9,892 bases of DNA from Nitrospinae bacterium CG11_big_fil_rev_8_21_14_0_20_56_8 (GCA_002796165.1 PCWF01000156.1:1-9892); one strand, 5' to 3'; counted from the stretch's first letter, positions 1 through 5,402 are shown. A program made the numbers and translations. Notes: generated by a model not told the origin, from the sequence alone.

Positions 1-175
1 TTTTGCCGACCCCGCCCTTGTTACTTCCAACGATAATCTTGTACTTGATATCGTTCATCCGCTTATTGACCAGCCAGCGGTTATGCTCGTTCTTATCCGC
101 CTTGCAATCGTGGTCATTGTTAAATTCACACATTTCACACGTGTGAAGGAGCCTGCATTCACCAGTGACTACCAT
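1..175 (-). CDS. Mrp/NBP35-family P-loop ATPase (Fe-S carrier type), N-terminal fragment
   Basis: This is a partial gene that runs off the left edge; the 58 N-terminal residues are visible. The start is the ATG at 175-173, preceded by GGGGAGG five bases upstream. The fragment has a Cys-rich leader (Cys 7, 13, 16 and 24), then a basic segment, then a beta strand running into SNKGGVGK at about residues 51-58. That is a deviant Walker A motif of the Mrp/ApbC/MinD/ParA class. In Mrp/Nbp35 scaffolds, N-terminal cysteines can hold a [4Fe-4S] cluster that is passed to apo-proteins in the cytosol. The order of Cys leader, IKYKII strand and KGGVGK fits that group better than ParA or MinD, which lack the leader. 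The usual Mrp P-loop reads SGKGGVGK, so Asn replaces Gly here. The CxxC near the C-terminus that would settle the assignment lies outside the window. Confidence 0.72.
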   Translation of the reverse strand, partial: MVVTGECRLLHTCEMCEFNNDHDCKADKNEHNRWLVNKRMNDIKYKIIVGSNKGGVGK

Positions 176-257
176 CTGTACCTCCCCAGAATTGCCAAAA
201 GTTTAAACGGGGAAACCCCGAAATTTACTGATAATTGAGTGCTGTCAATGATTTATG

Positions 258-286
258 AGGTTATGTAACTATCCAAACGATGTCAA
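258..286 (-). promoter_or_regulatory. Sigma-70-type promoter for the Mrp-like ATPase gene
   Basis: On the minus strand a perfect TTGACA (286-281) is followed by a 17-base spacer and TAACCT (263-258), a weak -10 box. A second TTGACA (248-243) lies 15 bases from TAAATT (227-222) and may be an alternative promoter. Initiation from the first would give a leader of about 75 bases. That leader contains a small hairpin, CGGGG-AAA-CCCCG at 208-220. The assignment rests on consensus match and orientation. Confidence 0.5.
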
Positions 287-568
287 GAAAAATAGACCGG
301 GAGGGAGGACCGGTCACGCGCCTCCAACCTCGGGAGGACCTGGGTTTTCCGGAAAACCGGGGGGATAATTTTTTTGAATCCTTTGTGGGCAAGTTCTTAT
401 CTAAGGTGATATTTGATCCCAGGACGGGAGCTTGTTCCGTTTAAACTTTGATTCCCCGAATTGTTTACCTGGCGCGAGGCCTTTGGGCATTCTTGTTCCT
501 GCCCCGACAGTTAAGCTTTGATTCATAGACCCCCAAACCCAATCTTATTTTTTAAGGAGCCCCACCCA
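287..568. other. Non-coding divergent region with inverted and direct repeats
   Basis: No credible ORF lies here. The region contains an inverted repeat GACCGG/CCGGTC (295-300/310-315) and a CCTCC/GGAGG pair near 321-337. It also holds a perfect 16-bp palindrome, GGTTTTCCGGAAAACC (343-358), and a T run at 369-375. Two near-identical 14-mers, TTAAACTTTGATTC (441-454) and TTAAGCTTTGATTC (511-524), start 70 bases apart. CTTGTTCC also occurs twice (431-438 and 492-499). The region separates the divergent Mrp-like and DUF4399 genes, so regulatory sites are plausible. I could not place a convincing promoter for the DUF4399 gene. Confidence 0.5.
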
Positions 569-976
569 ATGAAGAAAGTTTCTGTATCGTTTGTCGTATT
601 AATGTTCTTGCTGGTTCTGGTTTCCGCGGCGTTTGCCGAAAACAGCGTCACCATCACCGAGCCGAAAGACGGCGACACCGTCTCCAGCCCGGTCAAGGTC
701 TGCATGGAAACGCATGGGGTCGAGGTGGAGCCCGCGAAGAACGGGGTCAACCCCGGCAAAGGCCACCATCACCTCCTGGTGGACGTTGAGGTTCCTTCCG
801 ACCTGAGTCAGCCCGTCGGCAAGGATGCCAATCACATTCATATGGGTGACGGTTCCACCTGCAAATCGTTGGATTTGCCGGCCGGTTCGCATACCATCAC
901 CGCTCTGTTCGCGAATGGGAAACATGTCCCCTACGATCCCGCGATCACCGCAATGGTAAAAGTCACCGTGAAGTAA
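569..976 (+). CDS. Secreted DUF4399 domain protein
   Basis: This encodes a 135-residue exported protein. The chosen start is the ATG at 569, which has AAGGAG (554-559) nine bases upstream and is followed at once by a classic signal peptide: MKK, a hydrophobic core, and AFA with predicted cleavage after residue 23. A TTG at 518 in the same frame would add 17 poor-looking residues and spoil the signal peptide. The mature part is one DUF4399 domain. It starts with a 'P-x-DG-x-x-V-x-SPV' strand (about 31-44), then GHHHLLVD (65-72), NHIHMGDG (88-95), LPAGSHTIT (103-111) and a closing beta strand. His66-68, His89 and His91 are the conserved histidine sets of the family, whose function is not established. 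Two cysteines (45 and 98) could form a periplasmic disulfide. The gene stands alone, upstream of a strong terminator. A metal-binding role is only a guess from the histidines. Confidence 0.88.
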   Translation: MKKVSVSFVVLMFLLVLVSAAFAENSVTITEPKDGDTVSSPVKVCMETHGVEVEPAKNGVNPGKGHHHLLVDVEVPSDLSQPVGKDANHIHMGDGSTCKSLDLPAGSHTITALFANGKHVPYDPAITAMVKVTVK

Positions 977-990
977 CCCGACTGACCCGA

Positions 991-1030
991 AATGCTGTCC
1001 TCCCTTTTTTGGGAGGACGGCATTTTTTTT
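991..1030 (+). terminator. Strong intrinsic terminator after the DUF4399 gene
   Basis: A 14-bp stem (991-1004 paired with 1011-1024, one G-T wobble) encloses a loop of six T. The core is GTCCTCCC/GGGAGGAC. The 3' arm runs straight into a T tract (1023-1030). It lies 15 bases past the DUF4399 stop codon and is a textbook Rho-independent terminator. Confidence 0.93.
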
Positions 1031-1280
1031 GCCAGTTCCGGGCGAATTCGGTTGTTTTCAAAGGGGGCAATCACTAGAATTTACTTATGAGCGCCTCTGA
1101 TCGATTATGATTTCCCAATCTCATCCCATTCGCAGGCCCGCGAAAAACAAGGGCCTGCTCGTGGATGACGTTAACTTTTAGAGGTCCACTTCTATACATA
1201 TACCGCGAATTGAAGTTGCGGATTTTTCCAATCCGCCTTCGGGCTCGGAAACAACTTGCGCCGACCGGTCTTTTGAATTC
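1031..1280. other. Intergenic region with an inverted repeat upstream of the protease gene
   Basis: No gene is seen in this stretch. It contains an 8-bp inverted repeat, GCAGGCCC/GGGCCTGC (1132-1139/1151-1158), with an 11-base loop and no T tract, so it is more likely an operator or mRNA structure than a terminator. A second small inverted repeat, GCGGAT/ATCCGC (1218-1223/1231-1236), falls in the presumed 5' leader of the following gene. Confidence 0.5.
1171..1198 (+). promoter_or_regulatory. Candidate sigma-70 promoter for the protease-TPR gene
   Basis: TTAACT (1171-1176, 4 of 6 to the -35 consensus) is followed by 16 bases and TATACA (1193-1198, 4 of 6 to the -10 consensus). The leader to the ATG at 1281 would be about 75 bases. 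The inverted repeat at 1132-1158 sits just upstream, where an operator or activator site could lie. This is consensus matching only. Confidence 0.35.
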
Positions 1281-2636
1281 ATGAATGCATCCTCTCCCCT
1301 GAAACGATTCCCCCTGATCATTACCCTGGTCCTCTGGCTGGGAGGGCTTGTTCCCCTCGCCCAGGCGGCTACCCCCAACGAGGGGGCGGTTGCCCTGCTG
1401 GTGACCCGCGATGCGCAAGGGCAGGAGTTGTCCACAGGATCCGGCTTCGTCGTTAAACCGGAGGGGACGCTGATCACCAATTATCATGTCCTGGTGGACG
1501 CCGCCTCGGTGGACGCGGTTTTTCCGGACGGCCGCATCGTTCCGGTGGAAGGCATCTACAAGGTGGACCGGCGGAAAGATTTCGCCGTTCTCAAACTCCA
1601 GAAGGATTTTTATTCCACCCTGGAAATAGGCAATTCGGCGACTCTCAAGGATTTTGATTACGCTCAGGCTCTCGGTTACCTGTCCCAGAGTCTGACGCAT
1701 GAGGGGGGAAAACCGCGGGGGACCATTTTACAGACGCATGGGTTCGTGTTGGGCCAGCACATGCAGGCCTACCCGGATTTTCCGTTCATTTATACGACGG
1801 CCGCCTTCGGCCCGGGCTTCAGCGGCGGCCCGCTGTTGAACCTGGAAAACCGGGTTGTGGGGATCGCCACGGTGGAAGGACGCGCCATCAATCTGGCCCT
1901 GCCCATCGACTTCATAAAACCCTACCTTAACGAAAGCCAGATACAAACCGTCAGCCAGCTATTGGATGAAGATAAAAACTCCGCGGAAGCACGCTACTAC
2001 CGGGGAAATTTTTCTCTTTACAGCCAGGGGGATCCCGATCGGGCCATCGCCCAGTTTCAGGAAGTTTTAAAGATGAACCCCAATTTTGCTCCGGCCCACT
2101 ACGACCTGGCTACGGCTTACCGGGACAAGGGAATGATCCCGCAGTCGATTGCGGAATATGAAAAGACCCTGAAGATTCATCCGAAGTTCCCCGAAGCGAT
2201 GGCCAACCTCGCCAGTTATTATTTCCGTGACGGCCGGACGAAGGAAAGCGCCGCGCTATTGGAAAATGCCATCAAGATCTATCCCAATTTCATCCAGGCC
2301 CACTCCAACCTCGGCGCCATCTTAAATAAGTTGGAACGATATGATGATGCGATCGAACACCTCAACCGCACGCTGGCCCTCGACCCGGAGTTCGAAATGG
2401 CCTACTTCAACCTGGGAAACGCCCAGTTCGCTCTCAACCGCCTGGATGAGGCCCGCCAATCGTTCGAGCATGCCCAGAATCTGGGGATCGACTTCCTCTC
2501 CCTCCATTGGAAACTGTACGAGATCCACCAACGGCAGGGAAACCTGGAGGAAGCCAAACGGGAACTGCGGATCATTCTTGAAATCGATCCGGAAAATCCC
2601 GAGGCCCGCCAGAAACTCGCCGATCTTTCGCGTTGA
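1281..2636 (+). CDS. Exported trypsin-like serine protease with C-terminal TPR repeats
   Basis: This encodes a 451-residue protein. Residues 1-29 form a signal peptide (KR, hydrophobic core, AQA cleavage site). Residues 34-225 are a trypsin-like (Trypsin_2/DegP-type) domain with the full triad: His69 in TNYHVL, Asp100 in RKDFAVL and Ser181 in GPGFSGGPL. Intact catalytic residues argue for an active protease, probably periplasmic. There is no PDZ domain, which sets it apart from DegP/DegQ. Instead, residues of about 236-450 form roughly six tetratricopeptide repeats with typical 'A-x-x-x-L-x-x-DP/P-x-F-x-x-A' spacing, a scaffold for binding a partner protein. The ATG at 1281 is the only ATG that keeps the signal peptide; its Shine-Dalgarno is poor. 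The substrate is unknown. The gene converges on the M28 gene, with 13 bases between the two stop codons. Confidence 0.9.
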   Translation: MNASSPLKRFPLIITLVLWLGGLVPLAQAATPNEGAVALLVTRDAQGQELSTGSGFVVKPEGTLITNYHVLVDAASVDAVFPDGRIVPVEGIYKVDRRKDFAVLKLQKDFYSTLEIGNSATLKDFDYAQALGYLSQSLTHEGGKPRGTILQTHGFVLGQHMQAYPDFPFIYTTAAFGPGFSGGPLLNLENRVVGIATVEGRAINLALPIDFIKPYLNESQIQTVSQLLDEDKNSAEARYYRGNFSLYSQGDPDRAIAQFQEVLKMNPNFAPAHYDLATAYRDKGMIPQSIAEYEKTLKIHPKFPEAMANLASYYFRDGRTKESAALLENAIKIYPNFIQAHSNLGAILNKLERYDDAIEHLNRTLALDPEFEMAYFNLGNAQFALNRLDEARQSFEHAQNLGIDFLSLHWKLYEIHQRQGNLEEAKRELRIILEIDPENPEARQKLADLSR

Positions 2637-2652
2637 ACCGGGCTCCGGTTCA
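2634..2652. repeat. Hairpin at the convergent gene ends, possible bidirectional 3' end
   Basis: TGAACCGG (2634-2641) and CCGGTTCA (2645-2652) form a perfect 8-bp stem with a 3-base loop. The left arm begins with the TGA stop of the protease-TPR gene. The right arm, read on the minus strand, begins with the TGA stop of the M28 gene. Neither side has a T tract, so intrinsic termination is not assured. The hairpin may instead mark or protect both mRNA 3' ends. Confidence 0.55.
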
Positions 2653-3648
2653 GATATCCTTTAGCGCTTCCACCAGGACCGAAAACACCGCAAACAGGCT
2701 TTCCGGCGAACACTTGTCCAGCGTATCTTCCTGCGTGTGCCAGTAGGGGTAGTCGAAGTCGATAAGCACCACGGCGGGAATGCCCGATCGGAAGAAGGGG
2801 TAATGGTCGTCGTAGAGCGAATACTTGGAATTATCCTTGAACTGGGAAAACCCTCCCTTTTTGGCCGCCGCATGAAGGAGGTCCACCAGCCAGGGCGCAC
2901 TTTCCAGGGAGTAGTTTTCCTTGAAAATTTCCAGATCCCGGTCAGCCACCATATCGACCACAATCACCGCCCGGGGCCGTTGGTCCCCCTCCCACCCGGC
3001 GGCCAGGCTGGCATAGTGGGCCGATCCCAGTAGCATCTGCCCCGAATGGAGCAAACCGTAATCTTCCCCATCGAAAAAAACCAGGTGCACGGGCCGTTTA
3101 AAGCGGTGGTCCTTGAGGTAATGGGCCAGACCGAGCAGAAGAGCCGTTCCCGATCCTCCGTCATTGGCCCCAATGATGGGGGTGTTTCGGCGATCCTCCT
3201 GCTTTTCTTCATCGGCAAAGGGACGCGTATCGTAGTGGGCGCCGATCAGGATGGGCTGGCCCCCTTCCGTACCGGCAAATCGAAACTCGATGTCCGCCAG
3301 GGTCACGGGTTCCCCCTGGCTTCCGTGAACGGTAAATGGGTATTGAAGCACCTCGTCAGCCTGTTCCCGGCCTATGTGCAGGATTCGACCTACCATTTTG
3401 GCGTACCCTGGTGAACCTGGGTTGCGGGGCCCCATCGAGCAGAGTTCTTCCAGGTAGGCCCAGATCAGCTTGGAAAATGAACCCAATCCGGCATTATCCG
3501 GGGCCGGAGGGGGCGCGGCCCAGCCGGAGGCGGCCGCGAAGCCCATCGCGGCCAAAATCAATCCCAGAACCCGGATCCAATGGGGGGAAGAAGGTCGCGC
3601 TTGCCGCCCCAAGGAGCCCTTCGAATGGTCCGAACCCTTGTCGATCAC
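2650..3648 (-). CDS. Exported M28 metallohydrolase, glutaminyl-cyclase-like
   Basis: This encodes a 332-residue protein. The GTG start (3648-3646) overlaps the Nudix stop as GTGA, with a purine-rich GGGAGGGAG a short way upstream, so translation is probably coupled. A longish basic N-terminus leads into a hydrophobic segment (about 25-45) that should act as a signal peptide or anchor. The M28 fold follows in order: HYD (His138, Asp140), GANDGGSG (Asp163), FFDGEDYG (Glu195, Asp196), VDMV (Asp232), YDDHYPF (280-285) and WHT (His304). The DDHxPF and WHT pair, and the single-domain layout, resemble glutaminyl-peptide cyclotransferases, which form N-terminal pyroglutamate with one zinc. His138 and Asp232 are also as expected for two-metal M28 aminopeptidases, so either activity is possible. 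Asp196 stands where Glu is the common metal ligand after the catalytic Glu. Confidence 0.87.
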   Translation of the reverse strand: MIDKGSDHSKGSLGRQARPSSPHWIRVLGLILAAMGFAAASGWAAPPPAPDNAGLGSFSKLIWAYLEELCSMGPRNPGSPGYAKMVGRILHIGREQADEVLQYPFTVHGSQGEPVTLADIEFRFAGTEGGQPILIGAHYDTRPFADEEKQEDRRNTPIIGANDGGSGTALLLGLAHYLKDHRFKRPVHLVFFDGEDYGLLHSGQMLLGSAHYASLAAGWEGDQRPRAVIVVDMVADRDLEIFKENYSLESAPWLVDLLHAAAKKGGFSQFKDNSKYSLYDDHYPFFRSGIPAVVLIDFDYPYWHTQEDTLDKCSPESLFAVFSVLVEALKDI

Positions 3649-4064
3649 GTCCCGGCACTCCCTCCCGGCGTACCCTCAAAATAGTCGCGGAGAATGGCCC
3701 CGTGATCGAACACCATCGGCCGGGGGAGCGTTTCGCGAGTGAAAATTCCCGCTTCCTTCGCGTCCGACCCGGCCCGGGGAATTCCTTCCGACCGGGCAAT
3801 GAATACGGTGGAAATGGTATGGTGCCGGGGATCCCGGCAAGGATCGGAATAGGTATAAAACTGGCGGATCAGTTCCACGTCCAGACCGGTTTCCTCCAAC
3901 GCCTCGCGCCGGGCCGCGGTTTCCAGAGACTCCCCATAATCCACGAATCCCCCGGGGATGGCCCATCCCCGTGGTTCGTTCCGCCGGCGAATCAAAACGA
4001 TGTTCCCGCCGCCCAGCTCGATAATAATATCCACGGTAGGAATGGGGTTTTTATATTCAGGCAT
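3645..4064 (-). CDS. Nudix hydrolase, ADP-ribose pyrophosphatase-like
   Basis: This encodes a 139-residue cytosolic protein. It starts at ATG 4064-4062, with GGAGG (complement of 4069-4073) four bases upstream. A complete Nudix box spans residues 39-61: Gly39, Glu45, Arg53-Glu54 and Glu57-Glu58 followed by TGL. These residues bind Mg2+ and catalyse hydrolysis of nucleoside-diphosphate-X compounds. The 'VDIII' start, [13 protein letters not shown] and especially [11 protein letters not shown] (72-82) resemble ADP-ribose pyrophosphatases, including archaeal ones. I infer ADP-ribose or a similar NDP-sugar as substrate, but Nudix specificity is hard to read from sequence. It is the first gene of a two-gene minus-strand operon with the M28 enzyme, and the stop and start overlap by four bases. 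I see no metabolic link between the two products. Confidence 0.92.
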   Translation of the reverse strand: MPEYKNPIPTVDIIIELGGGNIVLIRRRNEPRGWAIPGGFVDYGESLETAARREALEETGLDVELIRQFYTYSDPCRDPRHHTISTVFIARSEGIPRAGSDAKEAGIFTRETLPRPMVFDHGAILRDYFEGTPGGSAGT

Positions 4065-4369
4065 CCTGCCTCCACAAGGACAATCGGACCATTTTACAAT
4101 TTCCCCTTTATTTTCGCCTTAAAAAGAAAGATAATATGACATTACTGGTTTATCCGTTTTCCCGCGATGGATGGGGATTTAACAGGTGAAACCGGGGAAA
4201 GCCCCCCCTCGTGAAAAATATTATCCCGAAAATTGGTTTTGGGCTTAAGTTTTCACTCAAGGTTCCGATAAAAAAATGTGGCGGGAGGAGGCCCAAAACC
4301 CTCCCAGCAAGGTTGGAATCCTTTAATTCTTTGAAAAACTGACCGAATCAGATTCATTAGGTGGGAATC
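4065..4369. other. Divergent intergenic region between Nudix and flgM
   Basis: This 305-base region is AT-rich next to the Nudix start. It carries GGGG-AAAG-CCCC (4194-4205) and the flgM sigma-28 promoter (4245-4271). The flgM leader contains a GGGAGG/CCTCCC hairpin (4283-4288/4300-4305). No credible promoter was found for the Nudix operon; a TATTAT box is present on the minus strand near 4133-4140, but it has no recognisable -35. No gene is seen. Confidence 0.5.
4245..4271 (+). promoter_or_regulatory. Sigma-28 (FliA) promoter of flgM
   Basis: TTAAGTTT (4245-4252) is followed by exactly 11 bases and TCCGATAA (4264-4271). The enterobacterial FliA consensus is TAAAGTTT-N11-GCCGATAA, so the match is 7 of 8 in each box with perfect spacing. 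It points toward flgM, whose ATG lies about 100 bases downstream. This implies that FliA drives synthesis of its own inhibitor, the well-known late-flagellar feedback loop. Confidence 0.85.
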
Positions 4370-4690
4370 ATGGAAATTCCTGGCAACGAATTCAGGATCA
4401 AAAACAAGACCATTCAGGACCGGGTCAAGGTCGGGGGCAATCCCGGGGTCAAAAAAACCGAGGATGTATCCACCGGCAAGACGGGGGGGACGGAAAATGT
4501 CAATGTTTCTTCCCAGGCCAAAGATATTCAGGCCGCCCTGCAGGCCGCCCGGTCGGCTCCGGACATTCGCGTTGAAAAGGTTGAGCGAATCAAGCAGTTG
4601 ATCGCACAGGGCAAGTTTCACGTGGACAGCCGCGACCTGGCTGAAAAAATTCTTAAAGACATCATCTCCGAATCCAAATTCCCGGGCTGA
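4370..4690 (+). CDS. flgM: Anti-sigma-28 factor FlgM
   Basis: This encodes a 106-residue cytosolic protein. FlgM binds the flagellar sigma factor FliA (sigma-28) and holds late flagellar genes off until it is exported through the completed hook-basal body. The first ~45 residues are low-complexity and rich in Gly, Lys and Thr, as expected for the disordered, export-competent half. The C-terminal half (about 47-100) is the conserved sigma-binding part: VNVSSQAKDIQAALQAA, then APDIRVEKVERIKQLIAQG and the 'F-x-VDS-x-x-LAEKIL' helix. I chose the ATG at 4370 because AGGTGGGA lies just upstream; a GTG at 4361 would add three residues but has no site of its own. The gene is single: no flgN, flgK or flagellin gene is adjacent. 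The upstream sigma-28 promoter strongly supports the call. Confidence 0.9.
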   Translation: MEIPGNEFRIKNKTIQDRVKVGGNPGVKKTEDVSTGKTGGTENVNVSSQAKDIQAALQAARSAPDIRVEKVERIKQLIAQGKFHVDSRDLAEKILKDIISESKFPG

Positions 4691-4876
4691 ACCCAGCCGC
4701 TAGCGCGTAACCGCCCCCCTTTCATTCACGCAGTCTCCCCCTCCTCTTTCCTCGGCGGAAACCCAAAACCAGCAATAGTTCAATAAGTTACGTTTACTCA
4801 AAACCGGACAGGCAGATTCGTTGGTGGGAAAAACCACAGGTCAGGGGGGATAGCGCTTGAAGCCCGGAGGGGAACC

Positions 4877-5110
4877 TTAAACTTTGCGATTGCAGGCGAT
4901 GGCGTTAGACTGACCCTCCAGAAAACGGGACAGTTGTTCGATGAGCCGGTTGACATCCATACCGTGCATCAAGGCGCCATTTTCCAGGGTATCGAAGTTG
5001 ACGGCAAAACAACCGCCGCAACTCATTTTAAGGTCGTTGAAAAATCGGAGCGTTTCCGGGTAAGCGGTTATGATTTCGTTTATAGTGGTGTATTTAGTGA
5101 TGACCATCAT
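4877..5110 (-). CDS. Small DUF1858 CxxC protein
   Basis: This encodes a 77-residue protein that is nearly all one DUF1858 domain. The pattern is 'T-x-x-E-I-x-x-x-YPE-x-x-x-x-F' at residues 9-24, then MSCGGC (Cys31, Cys34), then TLENGALMHGMDVNRLIEQL (41-60). DUF1858 occurs alone or fused to the N-terminus of hybrid-cluster, ScdA-like and other redox proteins, and the CxxC is thought to form a redox disulfide or bind metal. The exact role is not known. A third cysteine (73) lies in the tail. I start at the ATG at 5110-5108 because the family match begins there. Longer in-frame starts, up to a TTG at 5305, add residues read antisense through rpmB and look spurious. No strong Shine-Dalgarno precedes this ATG. 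The gene diverges from rpmB across 100 bases. Confidence 0.82.
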   Translation of the reverse strand: MMVITKYTTINEIITAYPETLRFFNDLKMSCGGCFAVNFDTLENGALMHGMDVNRLIEQLSRFLEGQSNAIACNRKV

Positions 5111-5128
5111 GCGAACACCCAAAATTTC

Positions 5129-5157
5129 TTGCCCCTTTTTCCCCCGTATGCTAGCAT
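5129..5157 (+). promoter_or_regulatory. Candidate promoter of rpmB
   Basis: TTGCCC (5129-5134, 4 of 6 to the -35 consensus) is followed by 17 bases and TAGCAT (5152-5157, 4 of 6 to the -10 consensus). The -10 box is the right part of a perfect 10-bp palindrome, ATGCTAGCAT (5148-5157). Predicted initiation is about 45-50 bases before the rpmB ATG. This is inferred from consensus only. Confidence 0.45.
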
Positions 5158-5176
5158 TTAAACTTTCTCGAAACAA
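5148..5176 (-). promoter_or_regulatory. Candidate divergent promoter of the DUF1858 gene
   Basis: On the minus strand TTGTTT (5176-5171, 3 of 6) is followed by 17 bases and TAGCAT (5153-5148). This -10 is the mirror copy supplied by the ATGCTAGCAT palindrome that also gives the rpmB -10. The weak -35 keeps confidence low. Confidence 0.3.
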
Positions 5177-5210
5177 TGGTTTTTGAAAAGGACTTGAAAA
5201 GGAGAAGTCA

Positions 5211-5402
5211 ATGGCAAGGAAATGTGAGGTTTGCCAGAAGGGCCCGATTTTCGGCAACAACGTGAGCCACGCGAATAATAAGACGCGGCGGCGATGGAAT
5301 CCCAACCTGCGGAAGATCCGCGGGATTTACAAGGGAGCCATCCGGACGATGAAAGTGTGCACCCGGTGTTTGAAAGCCGGCCTGATTGTCAAGGTGGTCT
5401 AG
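5211..5402 (+). CDS. rpmB: 50S ribosomal protein L28 (C+ zinc form)
   Basis: This encodes a 63-residue basic protein of the usual bacterial L28 length, a component of the large ribosomal subunit. The hallmark [20 protein letters not shown] (residues 10-29) is present. Two CxxC pairs (Cys5/Cys8 and Cys50/Cys53) form the zinc ribbon of the 'C+' L28 type. Such genes are often paralogous with a zinc-free form induced under zinc limitation; only one copy is in view. The start is ATG 5211, with GGAG six bases upstream. That Shine-Dalgarno sits in a tandem near-repeat, TTGAAAAGGA (5183-5192 and 5194-5203). The usual partner rpmG is absent. The TAG stop (5400-5402) overlaps the rel stop on the other strand. 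Confidence 0.97.
   Translation: MARKCEVCQKGPIFGNNVSHANNKTRRRWNPNLRKIRGIYKGAIRTMKVCTRCLKAGLIVKVV

Noticed and set aside
343..375. Palindrome followed by a T run as an intrinsic terminator
   Set aside because: The T run starts about ten bases after the stem, and no plus-strand gene ends upstream. It is kept only as a structural repeat.
470..489. TGGCGC...TTTGGG as a sigma-54 promoter
   Set aside because: The spacing does not place GC ten bases after GG, and the -12 element is not matched.
1074..1700. 208-residue minus-strand ORF over the protease 5' end
   Set aside because: It is antisense to the signal peptide and catalytic His and Asp of the protease, with no family signature of its own.
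3336..4139. 267-residue plus-strand ORF across the Nudix and M28 genes
   Set aside because: It is a low-complexity Arg/Pro/Gly-rich translation antisense to two well-supported genes.
4276..4326. Sixteen-codon ORF (MWREEAQ...) in the flgM leader
   Set aside because: It has no ribosome site, and its ATG would fall almost on the predicted sigma-28 start point, so translation is unlikely.
4691..4876. Small gene or terminator between flgM and the DUF1858 gene
   Set aside because: I found no ORF with a ribosome site and no stem with a T tract. Only the short palindrome CGCTAGCG (4698-4705) is visible.
5111..5305. Long N-terminal extension of the DUF1858 protein
   Set aside because: It reads antisense through rpmB from a TTG, and the family match begins exactly at the ATG at 5110.
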